Positions 35,900 to 45,231 are shown, counted from the first letter of the stretch. The stretch: DNA of 64,000 nucleotides from Ruminococcus sp. (GCF_016283395.1 NZ_JAEEMU010000032.1:62001-126000), one strand, 5' to 3'. The notes: generated by a model not told the origin, from the letters alone. Numbers and translations are program-made.

Positions 35900-37408
35900 A
35901 TGAAAAAGATCATCAGTATAATTGCCGCAGCCGCGCTGATATTAAGCTGTTTTTCGTGCAGCGAGGATAAAAAGAAAAAGGAAAAGACCGAGGAAAAGCC
36001 TGTAAATATTGAGGACGGCGTAAACGAGCCTGCCCTTGACGAGCCTGTAAAGACCGAATACAAGGAGTTTTCGGAGGACAGTTTCAAAACCGTGGAGGTA
36101 AACCTTAATATTACCAACAAAGAGCCGCCGCTTACTTCGCATATGCTTAATCTTTCACAGATAGATTTCGGAAGCCTTATACCGCCATGCAAAGATGAGA
36201 AGTACCGTGACAGGTACAGGACAGATAATTCCGATTATGAAGATGAGGAATACCAAAAATTTATCAGAGAGAAATGGGAAAAGAGCTGTACAGAGCCGCA
36301 GAAAGGCGTTATACATGACTGCTTTATTGACGATAATACGTTTTATATTGATGTAGAATACGACAATAATTGTCTCGGTCATCATGAGTCTGCCATATTC
36401 CGCGTTGACGGACTTACAGGTGAAAAGGAGGAGATATTCCGCCATTCAGACCCCGAAAACAGTCTTATTATCTGGCAGCTTTACAGGATAAACGGCGTAC
36501 TTTACGTTCTCACTAAAGAGAAAGGTCTTTACTATCTTGACGAGGAAAAGAAAGAGCTTGTGAATATTCTTGAGGCTGAGGAAAGCCAGAAGTACAATGC
36601 GCAAATTATGGGGAATTCCGCAGGCAGGCTGTTGGTAAGAGAGACAATAAACCATACAGAGGACGTTCCAAAAGACTATAAATCCGACAGCGGGCAGTAT
36701 GCCTATTTAGATGACGGCGAGAATTATTATATAATAACAGGCTGTGATGTCAAAGTAAAGGAATACGATTTCAAGAGCAAGACATGGACCGAGCTATATT
36801 CCGCATTTGAGGATTATGATCCGAATGTATATGGTTCAATTTCAGCCAGCAAGGATTGTCCGTTTATCTACGGTGAGCTTTTCGCGTGGAAGGAAAAGCC
36901 CGAAAACTCTCGTAAATACAACGTATACACGGAAAAATACAAGGTCTCCACAGGGCTTACGGGCTGTGATATACTCTATGCAAGCGATAAAAAGCTTGCT
37001 TTAAGACAGGGCAGTCAGGTAGCAGGTGCAGAAACTACATTCGTCCATGTGTTCGACCTTGAAAGCTCCACACATTATATAATCGACTACAGCTGTCTCG
37101 GCGCGGACAACTGCAAGTATGCAAAGGACGGTATAGTTGCATATCCCACAGGCAGTTCAGGCAAGATATATTATATCATGCCCGAATTAGGACTTACCTT
37201 TGACCTTGCTTCATTTGGCTCAACAAGTCAGGAATATGAAGCGTATATGTGGCTGTCCCTTTATGACAGCTATGATAACAGCCTTTGGTTCAATATGAAC
37301 ATAAAAAAGGGCGAGCATGAAGTCATGGAAGAGCCGGGAGTTACACATATAGAATACGATTACGATCAGGTGAAAGTCTGGTTCACACAGGAGGAAAATA
37401 ATGAATAA
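35900..37408 (+). CDS. Lipoprotein, paralogue 1 of 3
   Basis: A 502-aa secreted lipoprotein of unknown function. The signal MKKIISIIAAAALILSCFSC carries a lipobox, followed by a Lys/Glu-rich linker. The conserved block of the family follows: SEDSFKTVEVNLNI, EPPLTSHMLNLSQIDFGSLIPPC. The rest is rich in short strands with Tyr/Asp/Gly repeats, suggesting a beta-propeller-like fold. It has inserts not found in the two next paralogues. GGGGGG lies upstream. The next gene starts inside its last codons (8-bp overlap). Confidence 0.78.
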   Translation: MKKIISIIAAAALILSCFSCSEDKKKKEKTEEKPVNIEDGVNEPALDEPVKTEYKEFSEDSFKTVEVNLNITNKEPPLTSHMLNLSQIDFGSLIPPCKDEKYRDRYRTDNSDYEDEEYQKFIREKWEKSCTEPQKGVIHDCFIDDNTFYIDVEYDNNCLGHHESAIFRVDGLTGEKEEIFRHSDPENSLIIWQLYRINGVLYVLTKEKGLYYLDEEKKELVNILEAEESQKYNAQIMGNSAGRLLVRETINHTEDVPKDYKSDSGQYAYLDDGENYYIITGCDVKVKEYDFKSKTWTELYSAFEDYDPNVYGSISASKDCPFIYGELFAWKEKPENSRKYNVYTEKYKVSTGLTGCDILYASDKKLALRQGSQVAGAETTFVHVFDLESSTHYIIDYSCLGADNCKYAKDGIVAYPTGSSGKIYYIMPELGLTFDLASFGSTSQEYEAYMWLSLYDSYDNSLWFNMNIKKGEHEVMEEPGVTHIEYDYDQVKVWFTQEENNE

Positions 37409-38702
37409 GCGCATATATCTCTTTGCTGCGGCAGTATTTGCACTATCGTCAGTGCTGACAGCCTGTGATGACAAGGAAAAGCCCAAGCCAGAGGATACCG
37501 CTGTAAATGAAGATACGGGAGATACCCTCGTTACCGAGCCTGTTTGCCGTGAGTACAGCGAAGATGAGTTCAAGACCATTGATGTATCCGTTTTATATCC
37601 CGACAGAGAACTGCCTGTAGAGGTAAGCTGTGTGGATATAAGCGGACTTGATTTCGGCAAAAAGCTGCCCGTATGCAATACCGAAGAAAATGCCAAGACA
37701 TATTATGAAGATATGTTCAGTTTAAGTCAAATCGAATACAACTGGGAAAAACTTATAAATGAAGAAGCGGAAGGCATTGCAAGCAGCTGCTGTATGTATG
37801 ACGGAAAGTGTTATATAGTTGTGGAATATAAGAGCTTTCTGACGAGCGACTTTGATTTCTCACTGTTTTGCTACGACGAAAAAAGCGGCAGGAATGAAGA
37901 GGTATACAGCTGGTCATCAAAGGATATAAACGAGAGTTACAAAGGAACACCTGTTTTGTCTAACGGAAAGATGTTCTATTCGGTATATAATGTCAATGAT
38001 AATAGCTCAAAGGTATATGCCTATGATCTTATTTCAGGCGATATAAAAAGCGTTTACGAGAACAACAGTCCAATTATGTGTCATGACGACAAAGGATATC
38101 CTTCAATAGTCGTGTACAATATAAAAGACAGTGTTACTGAGACACTGCATTATGAGGTGGACTCCGAACGCTTTATCAGTGATAAGAATGAAGATCTGAG
38201 CGGCAAGGTATACACAAATAATATCTTCAACGGAGTACCCTATTATCTTGTAAAGCCTCATGATAAGCGCAAGCTTGACATGATATGTCAATATTACCAT
38301 GTATCGCTGTCATACACAGGCGGAACGATAATCTATGCCGATGATAAGAAATTCCTGATAAAAAATGAGGGCAGTATCCATATGTACGACCTTGAAAAAA
38401 TGGAGCACTACATACTTGACGTAACAGGCATGGGAAGCGAGTGTACATACTGCAACGGAATGGTGTTCACAGGCAACTGGTACGAAAAGTATAAAATGCC
38501 TGTATATTGCATTATTCCCGAGTTAGGCATTGCATATGTCATAACTGATAATGATTTATACTGCGGACTAAAGACCGTTGGCGATACTGTTACATTCAAT
38601 TCGTGCAGTAATTACAAGAAAGAATATAAAGACGAAACGAGCGGCAGTATATCATATAATATGGATAAGATGACAAGAGTATATACTGTCACAGCGAAAT
38701 AG
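37401..38702 (+). CDS. Lipoprotein, paralogue 2 of 3
   Basis: A 433-aa secreted lipoprotein; N-terminal MNKRIYLFAAAVFALSSVLTAC with lipobox LTAC. It shares the blocks SEDEFKTIDVSVLYPDRELPVEVS, LDFGKKLPVCN, DKSGRNEEVYSWSSKDI-like and SERFISDKNEDLSGKV with its right-hand neighbour, to which it is clearly closest. The ATG overlaps the end of paralogue 1. A repeat unit (TGTAGGG type) follows its stop. The function is unknown; binding of an extracellular ligand is possible. Confidence 0.76.
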   Translation: MNKRIYLFAAAVFALSSVLTACDDKEKPKPEDTAVNEDTGDTLVTEPVCREYSEDEFKTIDVSVLYPDRELPVEVSCVDISGLDFGKKLPVCNTEENAKTYYEDMFSLSQIEYNWEKLINEEAEGIASSCCMYDGKCYIVVEYKSFLTSDFDFSLFCYDEKSGRNEEVYSWSSKDINESYKGTPVLSNGKMFYSVYNVNDNSSKVYAYDLISGDIKSVYENNSPIMCHDDKGYPSIVVYNIKDSVTETLHYEVDSERFISDKNEDLSGKVYTNNIFNGVPYYLVKPHDKRKLDMICQYYHVSLSYTGGTIIYADDKKFLIKNEGSIHMYDLEKMEHYILDVTGMGSECTYCNGMVFTGNWYEKYKMPVYCIIPELGIAYVITDNDLYCGLKTVGDTVTFNSCSNYKKEYKDETSGSISYNMDKMTRVYTVTAK

Positions 38703-38705
38703 CAT

Positions 38706-38730
38706 TGTAGGGACGGCGTTCCGCCGCCCG
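38706..38730. repeat. TGTAGGG-type hairpin repeat between lipoprotein paralogues
   Basis: One unit beginning TGTAGGGACGGCGTTCC and ending GCCGCCCG, palindromic around its centre, in the 92-bp spacer. Confidence 0.85.
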
Positions 38731-38794
38731 AAAAAAACATCATCTTTTCAGATTTTGAAATACACTATTAGTACAAACACCAAGGAGGTAATGC

Positions 38795-40123
38795 ATGAAT
38801 AAGATGATAAGTATAATTGCAGCTGCCGCGCTTGCATTAAGCTGTTTTTCGTGCAGTGATGATAAAAAGAAAAAGGAAGAGCCCAAGCCAACGGATACGG
38901 CAGTCAATGAAGATACAGGTGATACACCGATAAACAGCGATAACACAACAGTTTATCGTATATTGAGCGAAGATGATTTCAAGACTATTGAAGTATCCCT
39001 TTCATATCCCGACAGAGAGCCGCCTGTAGAGGTCAGCTATGTGGATCTAAGCGGACTTGATTTCGGCAGTAAAGTCCCAATATGCAATAAAGCGGAGAAT
39101 GTTGAGAGCTATTACAGCAACGATAACGGTATTCCAGACGATTTAGAATACGATTGGTCCTTATGTAAGGATAGGGCAGAGAAAGGTGCTGCAAGGAACT
39201 GCTATACATATGGCAGCAAATGCTATATAGTCGTTGAGTATCGGGCTGCTTTTGCCAGAAGTTTCGATTTTTCTCTTTTCCAATATGACGAAAGCAGCGG
39301 CAAAAACGAAGAGATATACAGCTGGTCATCAAAGAATATAGACGAGGTTTTAATGGATATACCTTTTTTTGCGAACGGAAAAATGTTCTATTCGATATAT
39401 AATACCAATGATATGACTTCAAAGATATATTCCTATGATCTTAATTCAGGCGATATAAAAAGCGTTTACGAGATCGGCAGTTTTGACAGCCCCATAATGG
39501 TAAGACATGACGACAATGGCTATCCTATGATAATCATGTATGATATGGACTTTAAAGTTACTGGGACACTGCATTATGAAGCGGACTCCGAACGCTTTAT
39601 CAGTAATAAAACCGGCGATCTTGGCGGCGAGGTATTTTCAAATGATGTTTTCAATGGAGTACCATTTTATCTTGTAGCTCCCGAGGATACGCAAAAGCTT
39701 GATATGGTAAGTGATTATTACCGCGTGTCACTGTCCTATATAGGCGGAGATATCGTTTATGGTGACGATAAGATGTTTATTGTCAAGAATTTTACCCTTC
39801 TTCATATGTATGATCTGGAAAAAATGGAGCATTACATACTTGACATAGAGGACATGGGCGATAAGGCGGTATACAGCGGAGGATTTGTGTTCCTTTGCAG
39901 TATATACAGAGATTATGAATCACCTGTTTACTGCATAAAACCTGATATGGGCATCGTATATCCCATAGCGGATGTATCTGAATGTACTGATATATCATCA
40001 TATGGCGGTAAAGTCTTATTCAATAATATGAAGATCGAGACAGAAGATAAGGAGCTTGAAAGCGGAGGTTTATTCTATGGATCGGTTAAAATGGAAAAGG
40101 CATACACCGTAACTGTAAAATAA
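38795..40123 (+). CDS. Lipoprotein, paralogue 3 of 3
   Basis: A 442-aa secreted lipoprotein; signal MNKMISIIAAAALALSCFSC is almost the same as that of paralogue 1, while the body (SEDDFKTIEVSLSYPDREPP, LDFGSKVPICN, NEEIYSWSSKNID) is nearest to paralogue 2, so the array may have exchanged segments. AAGGAGG lies before the ATG. The function is unknown. Confidence 0.76.
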   Translation: MNKMISIIAAAALALSCFSCSDDKKKKEEPKPTDTAVNEDTGDTPINSDNTTVYRILSEDDFKTIEVSLSYPDREPPVEVSYVDLSGLDFGSKVPICNKAENVESYYSNDNGIPDDLEYDWSLCKDRAEKGAARNCYTYGSKCYIVVEYRAAFARSFDFSLFQYDESSGKNEEIYSWSSKNIDEVLMDIPFFANGKMFYSIYNTNDMTSKIYSYDLNSGDIKSVYEIGSFDSPIMVRHDDNGYPMIIMYDMDFKVTGTLHYEADSERFISNKTGDLGGEVFSNDVFNGVPFYLVAPEDTQKLDMVSDYYRVSLSYIGGDIVYGDDKMFIVKNFTLLHMYDLEKMEHYILDIEDMGDKAVYSGGFVFLCSIYRDYESPVYCIKPDMGIVYPIADVSECTDISSYGGKVLFNNMKIETEDKELESGGLFYGSVKMEKAYTVTVK

Positions 40124-40128
40124 CCATT

Positions 40129-40250
40129 GTAGGGGCAAGTTCCGCTCGCCCGCAAATATCCGAAATAACATTAAATAACCTCATTGTAGGGACGACCATT
40201 GGTCATCCGTGCTTTACGCAATAAAAACTGTAGGGGCGGATAGCTCTGCA
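40129..40250. repeat. Three TGTAGGG-type repeats downstream of the lipoprotein array
   Basis: Units at 40129-40152 (GGGGCAAGTTCCGCTCGCCC core), 40184-40210 (GACGACCATTGGTCATCCG core) and 40229-40249 (degenerate). The rest of the spacer to 40361 shows no gene. Confidence 0.8.
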
Positions 40251-40361
40251 TATAGCATTGCTGACCAGATCAAAGATTTGGAGCACTGCTTATTTGGCAG
40301 TCCGCGGTATTCCCTATATTTGTGCAAATAGGATTTGTCATTACATACTATCACAATAAGG

Positions 40362-40389
40362 AAAAGGACTGCATATGCAGTCCTTTTTA
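40362..40389. terminator. Bidirectional terminator
   Basis: Perfect palindrome AAAAGGACTGCA / TGCAGTCCTTTT followed by T/A-rich sequence, between converging lipoprotein and DUF2726 genes. A TAGTGAGTAG-type repeat lies at 40393-40408. Confidence 0.85.
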
Positions 40390-40410
40390 TTTCTACTCAC
40401 TACTCACTGA

Positions 40411-40881
40411 TCAACGTAGGTATTCTTCGATAACGTCAAGGTCGCCGTATGTACGTAGCAGGGTATAGCCTGTATTTTCGAGGACTGCGTTGACGAAATC
40501 ATCACGCTCCACACGGTCGGGACGTGAGTGAGAGGTATCGTCAAGCTCGATAAGAGCGACGATAGCAGTATCCTCGTCTGCAAGAGCGAAGTCTATGTGC
40601 TTAGCTTTTATTTTGTTGAAGCACTCCATCCAGTAAGGATTTTCGGCTTTGGGTTTGGGTTCGATAAGGTCTGCAAGCCTTACCTTGCTGTATACGCTGA
40701 GACCGTATTCATCGGCAAGGGGCTTCAGCCTTTTGTAGAACTCGTATTCTCTGTCTGTGAGAATGGTCTTTGCGTTGTAAAGCTTGGTGATATCGGGCTT
40801 ATGAAGCTTTTTGTACAGCCATATTGCCGCGGCAATAATAAGCAGTAAAAATATAAGCGCGAGAATTTCATCTAATTTCAT
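40411..40881 (-). CDS. Membrane-anchored DUF2726 protein
   Basis: A 156-aa protein: an N-terminal transmembrane helix (about 5-24) followed by a DUF2726 domain (about 38-156). Visible family blocks are LTDREYEFYKRLKP, SVYSKVRLADLIEP, HIDFALADEDTAIVALIELDD and SRPDRVERDDFVNAVL. DUF2726 is related to the restriction-endonuclease-like (PD-(D/E)xK) fold; the pattern HIDFAL...ALIELDD fits its catalytic core. The role in the cell is unknown. Confidence 0.8.
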   Translation of the reverse strand: MKLDEILALIFLLLIIAAAIWLYKKLHKPDITKLYNAKTILTDREYEFYKRLKPLADEYGLSVYSKVRLADLIEPKPKAENPYWMECFNKIKAKHIDFALADEDTAIVALIELDDTSHSRPDRVERDDFVNAVLENTGYTLLRTYGDLDVIEEYLR

Positions 40882-40966
40882 CGTTAGTTAAAAAATAAAA
40901 ATATATTTGTATATTCAATGGTTTTCCATTGAAAAAGTGGTTTTTTCTGACTACTTATGAAAGGAC

Positions 40967-42049
40967 TTATCTGTCAACGCCTGCGCTTATCTCTTCAACT
41001 ATCTTGCCGTTTTCGTCTGTTTCGGCAATACTTTTCCAGAATGAACCCGAGCCGCCGCAGATATAGAGCTTGCCGTCGGTTATGCCCAAACCTGAGATAT
41101 AGTTGCAGTTTGTAAGGTCATTTGCTTCGAGAAGAACATTGCTTTTGCCGTCAGGCTCTGCGGAAAATACGGAAATACTGTCCGTAAATACCAGCTTATC
41201 CTCATAGAAGCAGAAATCGGTGCATCTTTCATCGCTGACCTTTTCCTTTTCGCCGCCCTCAAGTGGGATACAGCAAAGGCTGTTGAAGTCGATAAAGTAG
41301 ACCTTATCCCCGATAATATACGGAGAGTCGCCTGTTTTAAGCTCTGTGGAGCTGTTTTCGCTGCTGAATATGCAGATATAACCGTTTGTACCTATGTTAT
41401 ATGAGCATATAAGGTCGTTTTTATAAAAGCCCACTATGCGGACATTTCTGAAATCCGAGGTATAAACCTTGTCCGAGAGTTTTCCCGAATAGTCCATAGA
41501 CTTTATCTCAGTGCCGTTATCGCCCGAAACTGCAAAATATATGGCATCATCTGTGAAAAAGAAGGTGTCGCGGGGGGGTATAACGTCAGTATACTTTGTT
41601 TCACTGTTCAGAGGAGTTGATTTTCCGTCATCGTATACGCAAAGACCGTCATCAGGCGAATAGTAATACAGCTTATCCTCAGCGGAGTACAGCAGCTCGC
41701 TGTATTCCGGCAGGTCAAGCTCTTCTGTCCTGCCCTTGCGGTCGTCGCGGATATATACCTCTACAGGAACATTATCTCCGTCTTTGTTCGCGGAGTAGAT
41801 ATAGTCTCCGTTATCCATAACAAAAAGCATCTGATGACGATTTGCCGCACACTCTCTTGAAGGTGCATTTGTATCATATTGTGCTTCGGGAGCAGTTGTT
41901 TCTTCTGCATTCGTATCGGTTATTTCAGCAGATATACCTCTTGCTGAGGAGCTTTGGGTATTATCTGAGGTATTGTTGTTTGAGCAGGCTGAAAGCGTGG
42001 AAGCTATGACGAGCGTGCCCATAAAAGCTGCAAAAAATCGGTATTTCAT
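40967..42049 (-). CDS. Lipoprotein with DUF5050-like beta-propeller
   Basis: A 360-aa secreted lipoprotein. Signal MKYRFFAAFMGTLVIASTLSAC with lipobox LSAC, a Ser/Thr/Asn-rich linker (to about 60), then repeated short blades with patterns such as DNGDYIYSANKDGD, EDKLYYYSPDDG, GDKVYFIDFNS and EDKLVFTDS, typical of DUF5050-like propellers. No catalytic residues are evident. It stands alone with spacers on either side. Confidence 0.78.
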   Translation of the reverse strand: MKYRFFAAFMGTLVIASTLSACSNNNTSDNTQSSSARGISAEITDTNAEETTAPEAQYDTNAPSRECAANRHQMLFVMDNGDYIYSANKDGDNVPVEVYIRDDRKGRTEELDLPEYSELLYSAEDKLYYYSPDDGLCVYDDGKSTPLNSETKYTDVIPPRDTFFFTDDAIYFAVSGDNGTEIKSMDYSGKLSDKVYTSDFRNVRIVGFYKNDLICSYNIGTNGYICIFSSENSSTELKTGDSPYIIGDKVYFIDFNSLCCIPLEGGEKEKVSDERCTDFCFYEDKLVFTDSISVFSAEPDGKSNVLLEANDLTNCNYISGLGITDGKLYICGGSGSFWKSIAETDENGKIVEEISAGVDR

Positions 42050-42241
42050 ATATCAAATCTCTCATTCCGTACATGGGCGTCGCTTCATTACCCATAAAAT
42101 TATGCGCCCTGTAAGTGACCGTCAGTCACTTGATCAACACACTTCATCATTATAACATTTTGTAAATCCAATGTCAAATATCATATGTGAATAAAATGCA
42201 CTTATACGGTGAAAAACTCCGAATGTACTAAAATAACAAAG

Positions 42242-42270
42242 CAGGCAGATACAATTTTTGTACCTGCCTG
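42242..42270 (-). terminator. Terminator after the caspase-PLAT gene
   Basis: Stem CAGGCAG / CTGCCTG with further pairing inside (GTACAAAAATTGTAT) and T-rich sequence after it on the minus strand; 17 nt past the gene's stop. Confidence 0.78.
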
Positions 42271-42287
42271 TATAAAAATATATTGAA

Positions 42288-44054
42288 TTAATTTTTAGGA
42301 ATTGTGAATACTTTATCTTTACCGTGGTTTGAATCCAGCCAACAGTCACCTTTTAAACGATATTTTTTGTTTATGCTCTTGTCTGTTATCTCTATATAGT
42401 TTATCTTCATATCTGCGCCTTTTCCTTCGTAACCATTTCTTATGGTTACATCTTGCAGAGTACCTAAATTTTCGGCATTTACTTTGAACAGGTTATATGT
42501 ATTGCGCTCAAAATCATCTTTTTCGGGATGATCGAGCAATATGAAATCTGTTGCTCTGTTAGTACCTCTAAGTCTTATATAAATATTAGCATCTGTTCCT
42601 GCATTGTTAGTGTTTGCGATCTGAATATTTACAAAATACTCAACATTAGTGTTCTTCCACAGCGTAAAATCATGAGTGCGGCCTTTTGAATTGAAATATA
42701 CAGACTTTGATGCTGAATAACGGACATGAGTTGTCATATCTTCGATCGCCACATGGGTAATATGAAAATCAGGAGACTTTCCTTTTTTATCACTGCTGAT
42801 AATGACACGGAGCAATTCGCCTATATTACCGGCGATCTTGACTTTATATGTATTGGAGGAGGCTCTTTCAAAATCATCAACAGGAGAATCCAGCAGATAA
42901 GGTATTGTGCTTCCGTTTGTACCAACGAACTGAATGGATACATTTGCATCTGTTCCTGCGCCGTCTTCTTTACCGATAGTAATAGTTACATTATATGTAT
43001 TATAATGGGTAATTCTCAAGTTGAAGGTTCGTGATGGATTTTTTTCATTTATAACATAGGAGCTTGCGTTTGTTGTTTTATACTCTGTATTAGTTGATGT
43101 ATTTATGACTTTTATATATTCAAAGATCAATGACGGGTCTTTTCCTGCGTTATCACTTGATATTTCGATACTTTGCAGAGAACCGATACTATCATTACAT
43201 TCTACGATATACTGGTATACTTTATTTTGCTCAAAATCATTAACATTATTGTGATCGAGCAGATAACTGCCTCTTGAGCTTCCTCTGTGTCCGATAAAGC
43301 GTATACGTATATTAGCATCTGTTCCTGCACCTTTTACATTTGCGACTTTTGCTTCAACTAAGTAATATTTACTGTTGGCATTGAGAGGATAATCACTGAA
43401 TATAGGGAAATACGATTCTTCGGGATAACAGCAGGCGTTTATACCACTATCTCTTACGTATTTAGCCATTCCGCTTAATGTAGCATATCTGTGAGTTGGA
43501 CAGTTGTTTATAGCCTGACACATTTTAGTTGTAAAATAACTGCCGTCAGAGTTGAAGGGTGTAGTTTGATTTGCAGCACAAGCTGTCAGTACAAAATAAT
43601 TATTATCCCGGAAAACGCTGGAAATATTGGAAGCATAACCCTCATTTATTGATTTATTGAAAAATTGAGAATTTATAACAGCTGTTTCTTCTACGTCTGT
43701 AATGCATGATCCTGAATGACAACTGTCTATTATCAATACCTTTTTTCCGTTGATAGTATCAAGATAGCTTTTGAGTTTACTGAATGACATAGAATCTTTG
43801 TATTTTAATATGGATAAATCGGTTGTCGATCCATGACAGGAAATATATATATATGTTATGTTATTGGAAGTTGTTTTGGATTTGATAGTATTTATCTTAT
43901 TTATAAACTCGGATTCAGTTGGATTTATCAATTCATAGGTTGTGATCTTTCTGCCTTTGAAAATATATGAGACAAATGTTTTGTCGCCGTTATTAAATGA
44001 GCTGTTTTCCTTTTTGTCAGATACATTAACGATTGCCAGTCCATAGTTTTCCAT
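42288..44054 (-). CDS. Caspase-like (C14) protease fused to three PLAT domains
   Basis: A 588-aa protein without signal peptide or membrane helix. Residues 1-225 form a caspase/metacaspase fold with the dyad His74 (YIYISCHGS) and Cys112 (VLIIDSCHSGSC); TTKMCQAINN is the following helix. Three PLAT/LH2 domains follow at about 230-318, 354-440 and 472-560, each with the GTDANI/V core (244-248, 367-371, 486-490), a LLD...DFE block and LGxLxxIxI strand. PLAT domains bind lipids or proteins. It is visibly more A/T-rich than its neighbours, suggesting transfer. GGAGG lies 8 nt before the ATG. No gasdermin-like partner or other defence gene was recognised nearby. Substrate and role are unknown; programmed death or defence is inference. 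Confidence 0.85.
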   Translation of the reverse strand: MENYGLAIVNVSDKKENSSFNNGDKTFVSYIFKGRKITTYELINPTESEFINKINTIKSKTTSNNITYIYISCHGSTTDLSILKYKDSMSFSKLKSYLDTINGKKVLIIDSCHSGSCITDVEETAVINSQFFNKSINEGYASNISSVFRDNNYFVLTACAANQTTPFNSDGSYFTTKMCQAINNCPTHRYATLSGMAKYVRDSGINACCYPEESYFPIFSDYPLNANSKYYLVEAKVANVKGAGTDANIRIRFIGHRGSSRGSYLLDHNNVNDFEQNKVYQYIVECNDSIGSLQSIEISSDNAGKDPSLIFEYIKVINTSTNTEYKTTNASSYVINEKNPSRTFNLRITHYNTYNVTITIGKEDGAGTDANVSIQFVGTNGSTIPYLLDSPVDDFERASSNTYKVKIAGNIGELLRVIISSDKKGKSPDFHITHVAIEDMTTHVRYSASKSVYFNSKGRTHDFTLWKNTNVEYFVNIQIANTNNAGTDANIYIRLRGTNRATDFILLDHPEKDDFERNTYNLFKVNAENLGTLQDVTIRNGYEGKGADMKINYIEITDKSINKKYRLKGDCWLDSNHGKDKVFTIPKN

Positions 44055-44151
44055 AATATATTCCTCCTTAATAAACAAAAAATAATAAATAAATACGATG
44101 TTATGTCTTAGTTCCGCGCGCTGAACTGTTTTCCGTGTGTGTTATGATGTG

Positions 44152-44180
44152 ATTATATCACGTTCACAGGAGCTTGAAAA
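44152..44180 (-). promoter_or_regulatory. Probable promoter of the caspase-PLAT gene
   Basis: Minus-strand TTTTCA (44175-44180), 17-nt spacer, TATAAT (44152-44157). The -10 is perfect and the -35 poor, as expected for an activator-dependent promoter. About 97 nt separate it from the start codon. Confidence 0.6.
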
Positions 44181-44182
44181 GA

Positions 44183-44218
44183 TGTCATTTGTCATTTTGA
44201 AAGTGACAAATGTCACTT
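44183..44218. promoter_or_regulatory. Two operator-like sites upstream of the caspase-PLAT promoter
   Basis: A perfect 8-bp-arm palindrome AAGTGACAAATGTCACTT (44201-44218) and a related TGTCATTTGTCA (44183-44194). Their centres are 21 bp apart, two helix turns, and lie about 43 and 64 bp upstream of the predicted start of transcription, positions typical for an activator. The regulator is not identified. Confidence 0.6.
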
Positions 44219-44267
44219 GTTAGATATAACAAAGTTGAATAGTTTTATAAAACTTATCTATATTGAT

Positions 44268-44303
44268 ACAAAAAAAGACGATGCTGTAATGAGCATCGTC
44301 TTT
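44268..44303 (-). terminator. Terminator of the GKWE-lipoprotein operon
   Basis: Stem AAAGACGATGC / GCATCGTCTTT followed on the minus strand by TTTTTTGTATC. Confidence 0.9.
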
Positions 44304-44307
44304 GGGA

Positions 44308-45219
44308 TTATTCAGTTGTAGTTTCTTCTTCCTCTTCGGGATTGAGGATAATATCCTCTTCGGGTACCTGTTCAGCCACTGATGAGAAGTCGAAATCCTC
44401 AAATTTATCCACCTTTTTGAATTTTACTTTAAGGTTTGACTCGTCATCGACTATAAGGGTGTCGCCTTCCATTTTTATGCTGAAGCCCTCATAATCGCCC
44501 CACATATACATCTGTCCCTTTTTATCGGGAGACCATTCGTAGGACATAGGCTCACCGATGATAGACATTGCGGAAGTATTGTCATCGAAAAGCTCAAGGC
44601 GGAAGGCTGCGTTTATGGGGTATGCGCCAAGTTTTTCGGTGTAAGTCTCACCGTCCGACTTTACCTCTATAGCTTCCCATTTGCCCATGAAGTCCTTGTA
44701 ATCGGCATTACTTAGACCTGCTTCTGTAGGAGTTTCATTATTTGTGAATTCGCTTACAGGCATGAGGAATATTTCAGTACCGTCGTCATCGGCATATCTC
44801 ATTATCATCTGTCCCTGTTCTATGCGGCAGTAGTAGCCGTCATCGGGACTTTTCAGCCAGAGTTCGCTGTCTTCGGTAACTTCCCAGTTGTATTTATAAG
44901 TTCTTGCTTTGCCGCGGGGATTAAGGGATATATCCATATCAGCCGTAAGATCGTCGTATACAGTGAGCTGAGCTACGGCACTGAGGGGATAGCCTGCATA
45001 TTCGGTCTCATAGGTCTCGCCGAATACTGTTGCTTTGTAAGACTCCCATTTACCGATGAACGGTTTTGCGGAATTATCCGGAATGGTAGTAGCTTCGGGT
45101 GAAGTGGTGCTTTCTGTAGTTCCGTTGTTTGAAGTATTTTTCTTCTTTTTATTGCTACAGCCACATATACAGCCTGAAAACATAGCGGCTGCAAGACAAA
45201 AACAAATGATCTTTTTCAT
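44308..45219 (-). CDS. Lipoprotein with two GKWE/lipocalin-like domains
   Basis: A 303-aa secreted lipoprotein. Signal MKKIICFCLAAAMFSGCICGC with a lipobox, Ser/Thr linker, then two homologous domains: FIGKWESYKATVFGETYETE (from about 53) and FMGKWEAIEVKSDGETYTEK (from about 178). Each has a YPLSA/YPINA block and ends with short strands, resembling small lipocalin-like beta-barrels. The C-terminus is acidic (EEEEETTTE). It is last in an operon of three related lipoproteins. The function is unknown. Confidence 0.78.
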   Translation of the reverse strand: MKKIICFCLAAAMFSGCICGCSNKKKKNTSNNGTTESTTSPEATTIPDNSAKPFIGKWESYKATVFGETYETEYAGYPLSAVAQLTVYDDLTADMDISLNPRGKARTYKYNWEVTEDSELWLKSPDDGYYCRIEQGQMIMRYADDDGTEIFLMPVSEFTNNETPTEAGLSNADYKDFMGKWEAIEVKSDGETYTEKLGAYPINAAFRLELFDDNTSAMSIIGEPMSYEWSPDKKGQMYMWGDYEGFSIKMEGDTLIVDDESNLKVKFKKVDKFEDFDFSSVAEQVPEEDIILNPEEEEETTTE

Positions 45220-45231
45220 ATCTGCTCCTTA

